From Synaphobranchus kaupii (Eukaryota > Chordata > Actinopteri > Anguilliformes > Synaphobranchidae): 64,000 nucleotides of DNA. Positions 1 through 12,400 of the stretch are shown one piece after another. The stretch spans positions 97,084,998 to 97,148,997 of the forward strand of contig CM056377.1 in the NCBI GenBank assembly GCA_029718625.1, in the 5' to 3' direction. Every line of letters begins with the position of its first letter. Positions within the stretch are counted from its first letter, which is position 1. The translations under genes were made by a program, and so were the position numbers. The notes beneath the pieces are model-generated. The model did not search any database and was not told the origin of the DNA. It worked only from the letters and a program-made list of their open reading frames with translations.

Positions 1-268
1 CCGACTGCCTTCGTAACCTTAACAAAAAAGTCACCGATGAGTTTTTTAAACAGTTGAAGACAGTAATATATTGTTTTTCACTGAATAAGACCTAATCATC
101 AGGTAACTCACAGTTAATCCAAAGAAAGACATAAGGCTGGCTCAGGACAATCCCATCCCATCGATCAATAAAATCGAATGCGTTCATGGGGATACACTGA
201 TGTGTGATTTTCTTTCAGGCCCATTCATTTCAGCTCCCGCGTAGGTGCAGGAGAGGCGAGATACTCAC

Positions 269-434
269 ACTCAAAGCCTTGGGGGAGGGGCAGGCAGACC
301 GCAGCCGACGGGCACGGCGTCAGCTCGCACCACTGCACCTCCTCGCAGCGCCGGCCTGCCGTGTTAGGAGGGCAGGTGCAGGTGAAATCATCCCAAATGG
401 AGTAGCACATTCCCCCATTATGGCAAGGGTTTTT
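269..434 (-). CDS. crb1: crb1 exon 8: EGF-like repeats, last exon in window
   Basis: 166 bp, starts phase 0 ([19 protein letters not shown]) and ends phase 1 with CPLPQGFE plus the first base of a cysteine codon, then a GTGAGT donor at 268. Human exon 8 ends at the same point: the split cysteine equals human Cys948, a well-known retinal dystrophy residue at the exon 8/9 boundary. [13 protein letters not shown] is almost identical to human. Exon 9 (third LamG) must lie left of base 1; nothing in 1-268 codes for it. Confidence 0.95.
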
Positions 435-3400
435 CTGAACAAGACAGGGAGAGTTTCCGTCATCTTCCTGAGAGGGTATCCTTTTACTCTCCATTCCACA
501 GGCTTCAGATTAGAAATGTCCATTCACAATGGAAAAAGTTTCAAAGTAAAGAAAGGAAAGTTCTGCACCTTACAGTGCTTTAAATATTAAAATATTACCA
601 ATTACAGGGTCAGAGCACAGGTATACTGGCCCAATGCGAAATTGTATACAAATTTGCATTAAGAAATATTGTGGGGACATGTTCCTGTAACCACGTGCAT
701 TGCCGGGATTTGAAAACGTGTGGGCTGAAGGCAGTAGCCTCATGTATACTGCCATCATACAGAGAAGCCTTCGGTTACATGCAGTGTTGAGGCATCGATT
801 TAAATTTTAACATTTTTTTAAAGACTGCTGGGGAAGACATGCTCACTCATTAAATGAAAATACCTGCTATTTATCAACAAAATAGGCTTATTACAATAAA
901 GATGAGAGAAAAAATACACAATTATGGTTAAGTGTTTTTACCAGATATAGAGACAATTTAAATCTGAACTATGTGTGAAGTATGAAACTTAGTAGCATCT
1001 TCTGTTTCATTTTATCTGAATTTTATCTATGAGTGATGGAAATGCATAGATTAATCATATGCATGTTTTCTGTGAATGCGTCTTGCAGATAATGAGAACA
1101 AGGAAATCGCCATTCTGCATTCTGGTATGATGATGATGATGATAATAATTTATAATCTATAAATTAATGGATAGTTCATGTAGACCACTTAAAGTGAGTC
1201 CACCTGCCAAATCAAGCGCAGATATTTGTAAGGGAAGCGGAAAGCTCTGTTACTCACATTGCAGTAGTTGTCGCCAGCGCAGCCTCGCGTAACACCGACC
1301 AGGCGTTCCATAGCATACGACCTCACCGGGGTGCTAACCGGAAAGAACTGCAAGCGCCTGGAGTTAAGCCGCAAGTCCTGCATGCATCCCTTAAAATATC
1401 CTCCGTGGGAAACGGAGGCACGGCGGTCAGCCAAACCCCCGACGTAGACGAGGTCGCCCGACTGCACCCGCAGGCTCCGGATGGAGGCCGTTCCCTGCCT
1501 GCGGGCGGACAGGAGAAGGCTCATCTGGTTCCGCTCTATCTTCACGCTCACGAGGTGGAAGCTCCCGTCGCTGACAAACTGCTCTCCTCCGAGGCTCTCA
1601 AAGTCGCCGGCCTGTACCCGAACCCTCCCGTCCTCCAGCCAGACCCTGAGGTACTGGCTGGTGCTGTTGCAGAGCACCAGCAGCAATCCAGCGCGCTTCC
1701 TGGTGCGAATGAACACGGACACTGCGATACTCTGCCCAGGATCATCATCCACTGTGAAAATAGCGTAGCTTTGCGAATCCTCCTTTCCAAATCTGCCAGT
1801 GATGTATTCTATTGAGGTACAGACAGAAATGATCGCTTATCAGTCTGGTCAATATTCAGAATGCAGACAAGACTAGTCACTCTGTTTTCTGAACACATTA
1901 ATGATTTATCATATATTCTTATTTCTCCTTTCTGAAGAACATTGTTGCAGAAAATTCAACAGTCCGGGAGACTGCTTTATTAGCCCACTGTGGTGATTTA
2001 CTCTTAGAAAGCTGATAGCGCTTTAAATCCAGCTTGGAGAGTTTTTCCTTGCCACTGTTGCCTTTGGCCTGCTCCTGTGGGGTTTAGGCCAGAGTTTTCT
2101 GTGAAGCATATTGTGACAATTGTTTGTGGATTGCACTATATAAATACATTTTGATTTGATTGATTCATATTGTCCTCAATGTGGCTGCGGTAATTATTTA
2201 CATTTACCCTATCCTGTTTAAAAGTACACTTTGGCCAGAAATTGATTAAGAAAAAACACCCATCAGAGGTGTTTTCTAAAGGATGTTAGTCTAAGCCATT
2301 TAAAATTCCTCCAGTTTCTGTGTTGTGTTATTTGATTTAATGTTATGTAGGTACACACATTAAAAACATACATTTGCAAGCACTACTCTCTGTTCTCTAA
2401 GAAGCTGGGAAATAAAGGTCAGTTAACCTACAACAGAGGTGGAAGGTCCAGGGAAGGGTCAGAAAGTAAAAGTCCTGCCATGTGTTTCTTCCACCCATGA
2501 ACTCAGCCAGCTGATTTCACTAATTAGTTCTACCTCCTGGCTGAAGAACTATGCTAATTAGCAAATGTTCCACCTCTGACCTACAATAGTACCCGAGTAC
2601 TGAAATGGATTCAGCGGAATTTTGCCTCATTCTGAACAGCCCATAGCAGGCAAGGATCACCTCTGGATGTGGCCAGTGAGAACAAGGCAGAAAGTGGCTG
2701 TACTGTTTTGAAGTACTGAAAACTAAGGCTGATTGCAATCCTCATTTACAGTTCAATTGACACAATAAGACGCAAGTTTTTTTTTTAAAAACCTGAGGCA
2801 TTTTTGGTTGCACATGCTTACTTGGAAGTCTAAAAAAATGGTAGAATTTTTTATGAAGTAAAATCTTGTGCACTGACGGAATTAGGTAGCGTATGTTAGT
2901 GTGGGTACACTTCTTAAAGACAATGGGGTTCCACATGCAAGTCTTACCCTCTGAACAGTTCAGCCCCTCATATGGTCGGCGGCACTCACACTGGTAGCTC
3001 TGCCACAGGTTGACACATCGGCCCCTGTTCTGGCACGTAATGCCCTCACATCTGTCTCTGTGGCTGCAACCGGGGGTCACGTTCATGGCTGAGTCTGCCA
3101 GCCAGGTCTCAGGAACCATCAGCTGGGAGTCCACCTGCACGTCTCGCAGGCACCCGATGAAGTAACCGGGGGCCGTGTCAGTGAGCCAGGCGCCGTACCC
3201 CTCCTCTGTGTCTCCTCCAATGAAGGTTCTCTGGAAGGCGGACTCCAGCCCTGGCAAGCCTCCTCTCTCCACCCGTAAGGCCTTCAGGCAGTCCCCCGCA
3301 CACGACGCGTCGAGAAGCCTGAGCTCTAGCGACCCGTCGCCGAGCACGGCCCCGACCGAGTGCCACTCGCCGTCGGTCACGTTGTGAGGCAGCTCCAGAG

Positions 3401-6400
3401 CCTGCTTCAGGTGGCCGTCTCGCAGCAGGGCGAGGCGCAGCCGGCCGCTCGCCAGCTCCAGCCTGAGGAGCAGCTCCGCACTTCCTCTCCGGAAGATCGT
3501 GCCGTTTTCCAGCGCAGTCTTGAAGCTCAGGGTGATGCTCAAGGGCGCTTCCCGGTCTGTGAGCGGAGTTTGAAGGTCGAGGTAGCCGCTCGTCTCAAAG
3601 GAGAAGGTGGTAAGCGTCTGGCACTTTGAACCGGTGAAGCCACGGGGACAAGTGCAGCTGTAACCGTGCCGTCCGTCCCTGAGAAAGGGGAAGCACTGGC
3701 CTTCGTTCTGGCAGCCATGGCCCTCACAGCCCACCAGGGCCTCCGTGCAGTTCTCCCCACCATGCGAGAGTCTGTCTGGGCTTTGTTTCAAACAGTGACA
3801 TGTGTAGCCCCCGTGACTGTTTTCACATATGCCTCCATTCTGGCATGGGTTGAAATCACACTCATTGATGTCCTCTTCACATAAGGTACCTAAAGAGATA
3901 GATTGAGACTCAGATATTATTTTGGCTACTTCACATTTTTTTTGGGAACTAAACAAAGAGAGGTTATGGCAATATGGACAAAGATCACTGTAACAAAGTT
4001 ATATTGTGAATGGCAGAAGTACAAATGAATTGCTGTGAATGATTGACAGAGGGAAAAAAAAATGATTGATTGAATGATTGATTTATTACAAATACACCTG
4101 ACGATGCAGGAAGTACAAGCAGAAATTTACACAAATATCTGACACCAGCCCAAATATTTGCCATACATTTCTAATTTTTAAAATAGACTAACAATATTCA
4201 AATAAATACAAAAAAGCCACCATATAATTGGTTTATTGAACACTTGTTTAAGGATCCCTTCTGAAGGGATCAAACAATTGGAACCAACCAGAAAGAATAT
4301 TAAATGGCACTGACACATAAATGCAAGCAGATTACATAACCTCTGAGATTAATAATTGGATGCTTCTGCAGGCTACCTACTTCTAGCATATCATAAAAAA
4401 GTTTAGTGCCATTTCATTATTTCCATAGTTAGCTCGCTGACAATACTCCAGAGCAAGCTAGGTCAGCTAATCATTAAAATAACATTAATACATAAGGGCA
4501 TGACTCTCACACTGCACTCGGGAATGTAACAGCTACTGCTCTTGAAAAAATAAAGTCTGCATATATTAAGAAGGAAACATAATGTGATAATTATGATTTT
4601 GATTATGATGCAAATTAGGGGCACTGGCATGTTATACAAATTAAGCAGCTATTTTTTTTAAATCTTAAATTGGCATTCACATAATGGTACAACCTAGATT
4701 GTGCACTATATGCCATTCTGAATGACAAATGACTACATGCCAAAATTTAACAAATTTTGATTTTTAATGTACCAATTGGACTACTAGTCCATGCAGAAGG
4801 ACCGAATATAAAGGCAATTTGCTCATCTAATAGGTGTCAAGGTTTTGGGGCAGAATTTACACAACAGTTTCTGTTTTCATGCCCCAGAGAATCTGTAGAT
4901 AGGGAAAGGTTGATTAGGTTTTTAATGCAATAGGCAGCTACAGTTCAGTTGATTCATCATAACCATTTTCCTTGATATCAATGTACCCAACACAACAGAG
5001 TTAAGGAGTACCACACTTTCATGTGATCATTTTCATATCATCACGTGACCTTTCAAATTCACATTAAAATAATCAAAATACATATTTGGATTATGCTTCT
5101 TCAACATCAGTATTTAACATTTACAATATGATTCCCCAGCACATTCAGTGGCTGCTACACTTCTAACAATAAACAGAATTCCCAACTGGATGAATAAGCA
5201 ATGAATGTTGATTGTGTGTTTATATCTCACATGAGGCGGTGCGTCATTGTGTTTGCAGAGATGTAAAGCTTGTTGCATAATTGGCAGATGATTAAGGACA
5301 AACTGGGACTGCAGAAGGGTCCTACAGAGGGTGTTAAGGGATTAGGCTACTTTGTAGCCGTTTCCCTCTGTCTCACCAACAATGTTGTACGTTTTGCCAA
5401 AATAACTAATTAATTATTTACACGTCAGACTGAAGAGGCAATAACATAAGATTTGACCCTGCATCCAAATTATTAATCCAAGTATAGAAAAAGACCAGAA
5501 CAAGAAGTACCCCCGAAATACAAGCAGCTTCAGTGATATATCCCATTACATGGTGACCTCATTTAGAATGTGCCTGCACATTGTACCTTAAAAATGATGA
5601 AGATTGACATGCAAAAGCATACTTTTTCTATAGTGTACAAGATCATATAACTTATCATGGAACCCTAAGATACCAGATATAAGTACAAAAATGCATTATT
5701 CACTCCTGGCTTTCTTCCTCAACAAACTCTCTGAGGTGCACATACCCATTCAGATCAACATCTTACACAAAAGGTAAAACTATGTAGGGAATAATATTAC
5801 CTATGCTGAGCAAAAGGAGGCTCCAAACCCAGGCGGCAGATCTCACCATTGTTGCTGTGAGTGTTCCCAGTCAATAACCATATATTCTTTTAGAAACAGT
5901 AGAATTTGGAGAATATGCTTTAGTATAAAGGCCATCCCCATGGACAGCTCTCTCGGTTCTCCACATGTAAAACTAACTGACATAACCGTTGGCTCTTCCC
6001 AAGCCTGATCCGAAGGATTAGCTTAATGCAATTTAAACATCTTACAGGCTGCCGGGGTTGATTTTTAGAAACAAATTTTGAATACATTGAGCATCACCTT
6101 TTTACCTGTGGAATGTTTCAAACAGGTGTTTTTTTGAACTTCCCAGTCTTTTTTTTGCCCCGTCCCAACTTTTTTGGAATGTGTTGCAGGCATCAAATTC
6201 GGAATTAGCGTATATTTACAAAAATCTATAAAGTTGATAAGGTAAAACATTAAATATCTTTTTTTGGTACTGTTTTCAATTAAATATATGTTAAAAATAA
6301 TTTACAAACACTGCTTTCTGCTTTTATGTGCAGATTTTACATACTGTCCCAACTTTTTTGGAATTGGGGTTTGTATATACAGTTGTGGTAAAAAGTTACA

Positions 6401-9400
6401 TACACTTAGGTTGAAGTCATTAAAACTCATTTTTACCCACTCCACAGATTTCATGTTAGCAAACTATTGTATTGGCAAGTCAGTTAGGACATCTACTTTG
6501 TGCATGACACAAGAAATTTTTCCAACAATTGTTTACAGACAGATTATTTCACTTTCAATTCACTATATCACAATTACAGTGGGTCAGAAGTTTACATACG
6601 CTAAGTTGACTGCATTTAAATTTTTTATATTTGGTCGCATATCCTTTGGCTTTGCATGCCATGACTTCCTGATGTCTGTGACCCAACAACATCCAACATT
6701 CTTGATATTTTATTTTCTACTCTTACAAGCAATACTATAACGTCTCTGCATTTGAATGGATCTCTATGGGAATTGGGGGGTGGGACTAGATTTAGCTGTA
6801 AATTACACTGGAACAGTATGGAACACATGGTTGGCTAAATGGCTCTAAGTCATCAAGGGTCTGACATATCAAACAAGCCTTAAATCATCACTCTGCTGCC
6901 AAAAATACAGTAGATATGGATGGAAGGGTTTCTTCTCCTGACTTATTTTTCCATGTTGGGATGGGTCACAGACATCAGGAAGTCATGGCATGCAAAGCCA
7001 AAGGATATGCAACCAAATATTAAAAATTTAAAGGCACAGTTAACTTAGTGTATGTAAACTTCTAACCCACTGGAATTGTGATATAGTTAAATAAAAGTTA
7101 AATTAAATAAAAGTGAAATAATCTGTCTGTAAACAATTGTTGGAAAAATTACTTGTGTCATGCACAAAGTAGATGTCCTAACTGACTTGCCAACACTATA
7201 GTTCGCTAACATGAAATCTGTAGAGTGGTTAAAAATGAGTTATGTGCAACCTAAGTGTATGTAAACTTTTGACCACAACTGTAGATAAAATGTTCTTACA
7301 CAGGAAATAGTGTGGTACTACCCACATGTATTTATTCAATAGTCTGTTTGTTACTGATTCAAATACTTTGATAGCCAGTCCACTGATACTCTGAAGATAT
7401 TGCATCTAACAGGCTATATATACTGCATATCAGGAACAGTCCATAGTTCTGTGTGCTCATTGCTTACCTTTTAATCCTGGCTGACATCTGCACACAAAGC
7501 CAGCAGCATGCTGGGGGTTAAAGAGTTCTGGGAGCAGGGGCTCGGTCCCATACAGCATTTTCCAGGACAGCTCAAAGCACCTTCCTTCAGAGAGACAAGG
7601 GCTGCTTCCACACTCACTGATATCCACTTCACAGCGCCTACCCTCGAACCCTGTTTAAGATGTCAATACAGTAACATCTGAATTAACACATACGTATGTC
7701 ATCCACTGCCTTACTCAAGTTAACCACAGCAGATATAGCCATGGCTATTTGTCTTTTGCTCTGTCATTGTGCCGTTTTTCCTAAGCTTGACAAACATACG
7801 TAAAAAAGTCCAATAACTGTACGTTTGTAATCATACAATGTAGTCCTGCTGTTATGACTCCACAGGAACAAAACAGGACAGCACGTATTTCCATATATAT
7901 TCACGTATTACGACAAACACAATGCCTTAGTGCTTATTTTAGGCCCATTGACACATGCTGCTTAACTTGAGCAACAGGCATTAGCAGAACTGAGCCAAAG
8001 CTGTTGAGGCAGGAAGCCAGCTGGGAGCATGCCGTAATCTCCATGGCTGGTCTGGACACTGAAACAACAGATTTTACTCCTATGAGAGCCCAGAATGATC
8101 AAATGCCCCCAAGCAAGGAATCAATGAATCTATAGGCTCTGATGGTGAAGCTCTATAAAAGTCCAAATTTGTCCAAAACCAGGAGAGGCACAGATTCTGA
8201 GATCTGCTTACTGTGGTTATATAGTACCTGGCCAGCAGTTGCATGTGTAGTTCCCATGATTCTCCTGACAGAGGGCGTTGTTGAGACAAGGCTGAGACAT
8301 GCATGTTGGAATGGGAATTTCACAGTTAAGGCCCATGAAGCCTGACAAGGAGCAGTTGCAGCTGTAACTACAAGGTTGGAAATTTGAGTTAAGATGCACG
8401 GTGACATTTCCATAGGTTGGCATACACAGTAAACACAGTATTTTCCCCTCAAATAACTTCCGTAGACCCTTCCCATGGCTTTGATCATTTCAGAAGAAAC
8501 ACCATGTAATCCTTTATCCGGTGTAGCACTGCTGAGTACACAGGAATTAATTACTTTATCTGAAAACAACTTCATGAAATGGAATGAATGCAATCTTTTG
8601 TTCTTACCTATTCACCCCATCTAGGCAAATTCCTCCATTCTGACATGGTAGACTCCTGCAGTCATCAGTGTCGATTTCACAAAAATCGCCTCTGAAACCA
8701 GCCTTGCATGTGCATGAGAAGCCGTTTGGGTGGTCATGACAACTGGCCCCATTGAAGCAGGGTTTTGATTGACACTCATCCATTTCAAGCTCACAGCTGG
8801 TACCTAGAATATTGAGAAGGACCAATGGAGCAGGCTCTGCAATCAGTCCACTGTAGAAATGTTTCATCCCTCCAACCATCTGGATGAGCAACAACATAGT
8901 AAGATGAATATTACTGTGAAATTAATTAATTTTTAGAAGTTGTGGTATGATAAACGTTAGCAGATTTTGATTTATTTTTAATTTTTTTGCTTTCTCATAT
9001 CTACCGTATTTTATACAGTAGAAGTGGATAAATTAATTGCATAACACCAGGTGTTATTGAGCCTGGTTGTCAATAACATATTTTTATACATTTCTACATA
9101 TGCATCCGACTGCCTTATTTTTTGTGAATTATTTTCCATGCATTAGTTTAGATCTGAACTCAGAACCCCATGGAAGTTTTACCTATAGAACTATCCATCT
9201 ACTATTGGACTAAGGGAGTGAGAGCCCATAAAAATAACCTTAGCTTGCGTGCATTTAATTGTGAGGAGGTAGTTAACGGCACTGCAATTACACTGTAATC
9301 TTCTCTGGCCCTTTTATTTATTTATTTATTGATTGACAGGCTCAGACAAGTAGATGCACACATACAGGAAGGACAGAAAGGTATAATGTGTAGTGAGTGT

Positions 9401-12400
9401 GTGTGTGTGTGTGTATGTGTGCTTGAGTGTTTATTCTACCAGTATTACAATCAAAGAAGAGTGATGATAATTACCGAGCCAAATCGACCTGTTGTTGGGA
9501 GAGAGTATTATCGTGAGCGTCAATAGCATCTTGTGAGATTCAAATAGAGGAGGCGGAAATCTTACCTGTAAAATCAACATTGATAATCATGGCAATTATC
9601 TGAATGTTTCATTAGGAAAGCAATCCTCATGCTTTCTCTTGTGCCTCATGTGGTACCTTTCTCTTTCTTCATATCATGTCACATAATGTAATCTATGAAG
9701 GAATTCCTTTCAGTAAAATCTATTTAATTACCTTTCAATTCAAAGAGGAAAACATCTAGTTAACTCTATACTGAATCAGCTTGTAAGAGTGTAACAGGCA
9801 ATAAAGACCAGCAAACAAACTTCAGAAGATGATCCATGAGAATTTAAACTGCAGCGATCAAATTACCGAATCTTGCATGATCAATATTTCTGGAATTCAG
9901 ACAGACAAGGAAGAGTTTCTTCACCCACAAGTTCAAATACACTGCCCGGCCAAAAAAAAAGTCGCACACTGTAATATTTTGTTGGACCGCCTTTAGCTTT
10001 GATTATGGCGCGCATTCGTCATGGCATTGTTTCGACAACCTTATGCAACGTCACAACATTTATTTCCGTCCAGACTTGCATTCATTTTTGGCCGACATCT
10101 TGTATTGACGACGGGAGAGTCGAACCACTCCGTGAAGTCTTCTCCAGCACATCCCAAAGACTTTCAATGGGGTTAAGGTCAGGACTCTGGTGGCCAATTC
10201 ATGTGTGAAAATGATTCCTCATGCTCCCTGAACCACTCTTTCACAATTTGAGCCCGATGAATCTTGGCATTGTCGTCCTGGAATATGCCCATTGATGGGA
10301 TAACGTGGTCATTCAGTACATTCAGGTACTCAGCTGACTTCATTTTATTGCTGCATAACGTTGCTGAGCCTAGACCTGACCAATTGAAGCAACCCCAGAT
10401 CATAACACTGCCTCCAGAGGCTTGTACAGTGGGCACTATGCATGACTGGTGCAACTGCGACTTTTTTTTTGGCCAGGCAGTGTACTATGTATATATAAGA
10501 AATATGTGGCACACGTTTGTGATGTAAAGAACAATAATTGGTAATCGTGTATTGATTATTCGGAAAATCATTACATTTTTGACCAAGGAAAGTATATACA
10601 AATGGGTTGAGAGCAATGACTGGTTAAAAGGTAAGGTGTATACCTCTTACTGTAGGTTCCAGCTCATCAGCCACAATGTCGAAATAGGAATCACGCATGA
10701 CAGATAACAGATAACAGATCAGGTTCTTGGGTAGCTTGAGTGGAAAGAGGTCAAAATTTTCACCCACCCCAGTGATCCCATCACTGTGTTGTTGCACAAA
10801 CAATGTCTGTACATTTTCTTTTGTTGGAGAAAAATGGTCAAAATAACACAGAGTCGCCACTAGATGGAATCCTTACACTCATTGGGAGATGACATAGGAG
10901 CTAGCAACTTGCTGTTAACTGTAAGATAAGCTGATACCAGCTTTCTGAAATTGGTTTGTTATGGCCAACTGTCAAAGAGAGTCGTCTGTGCAGATGTATG
11001 TCCTGCTGTCTATGGGGTGGCTTCTCACTAAAGTCAGTTCTGCATGCATTCCATTTCATGCAGATTGTTAGGTCAAAATATCTTCCTATATTAAAGGGAT
11101 AGTTCACTTTCTCGGTTTTTAAAATATTATTTCAGTTTCTGTGTATGCTAAACAATTTTAGTGTGGTGGGACACTTTTTATGTGCAATGACGGATATTCT
11201 AATGGCCAGCCAGCTTTACAATGGCTGTTTGGGGTATTTAGGGTTTAGTAGTGAAAAGCAAGAAAATACACATCTGTTTTGAAATTTGACTATACTGTTC
11301 CTCTCTAATAACCTATATAACCTATATAATTTTCACAAAAAGTGTAGCTTTTTTATTTAATTCTGAATGGAATGGTTCCTTATCATTTCAATATGTTTGT
11401 TTGAAATATTTAAAATGGAAATGCCTAGGTCGTATCACATAACCATTAATGGGAGTTTTTTTTATCCTGTCATTCGGGACAACAGGCAGTAAGGGTTGGG
11501 TCGCAATGCCACTCACCTGTGTAGCCTGGTCTGCAGATGCAAACATACCTCCCGATCTTGTTCACACAGGTTGCTCTGTTCTGACAGGGTTGAGAGGCGC
11601 ATTCATTCACCTCAATCTCGCAATGCCTGCCCTGAAAGCCTGGCACACAGAAGCAGGCATACCCGTCCACCCTGCCCCTGCACAAGGCCCTGTTCCGGCA
11701 CAGGCTCAGCATACAGGCCACGCCCTCACCACAGAAGCTGGAAGCGCACTGTTGGACCAACTCATTGCAGGACGCCCCTGATACTCCAGGTTGGCACTGG
11801 CACAGCAGCTCCGAGGAGTTGGTGGTGACCGGGTGGCATATGGCATTCTCGTGGCAGGAGATGGGGTGGCACAATTCATTGGACTCAGCACACCTTTCTT
11901 CTGAGGGGGCAGTTAAAGAGGACTGACACTGACACAGGTAGTCTGTAGGAACCTCTTTACACAATGCACCATGTTGGCAGGGCTTGGACAGGCAGGGAGA
12001 TGAGGTCTTCACTGTGGATATACCTGGGAAACGAATACAGAAAACATCACAAATATTCATTAGAACATTCTCAAATCACCGGTTATGTTCCAACCTTATT
12101 TTAGAAACCCAATCAATTTATACAGTAATGCTAAAAAGTACCACAGAGTTCAGTTCTAAGTGTTGTGTAAATCACACCATGTATTGCTACACTGCATTAC
12201 TGAACCTTTAAACAACTATAGCAAACAACCAAACGGGTTTTCCGTAACACAGGATACAGCAGGTTTGTCAATGTTTCCCCAGTAAAAAGTTCAGATTGTC
12301 AGCTTTTATTAAAGGGTTTTTTTATATGCTTTGGTTTCACCATGTAGAAATTACAGCACTTTTATATATAGCCCCCCCCTTTTCAGGGCACCATAATGTT

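Noticed and set aside
1405..1815. Plus-strand 136-codon frame
   Set aside because: GC-rich antisense of the LamG2 exon.
2742..2947. Extension of the crb1 exon 6 frame
   Set aside because: Follows a good GTAAGA donor, becomes Lys/His-rich, and exon 7 fits the phase exactly; intron read-through. A retained-intron isoform cannot be excluded.
5921..5929. TATAAA near the internal crb1 exon
   Set aside because: It is on the plus strand, whereas the exon reads on the minus strand.
8153..8593. 146-codon minus frame overlapping crb1 exon 4
   Set aside because: Different frame from the EGF exon; no EGF cysteines.
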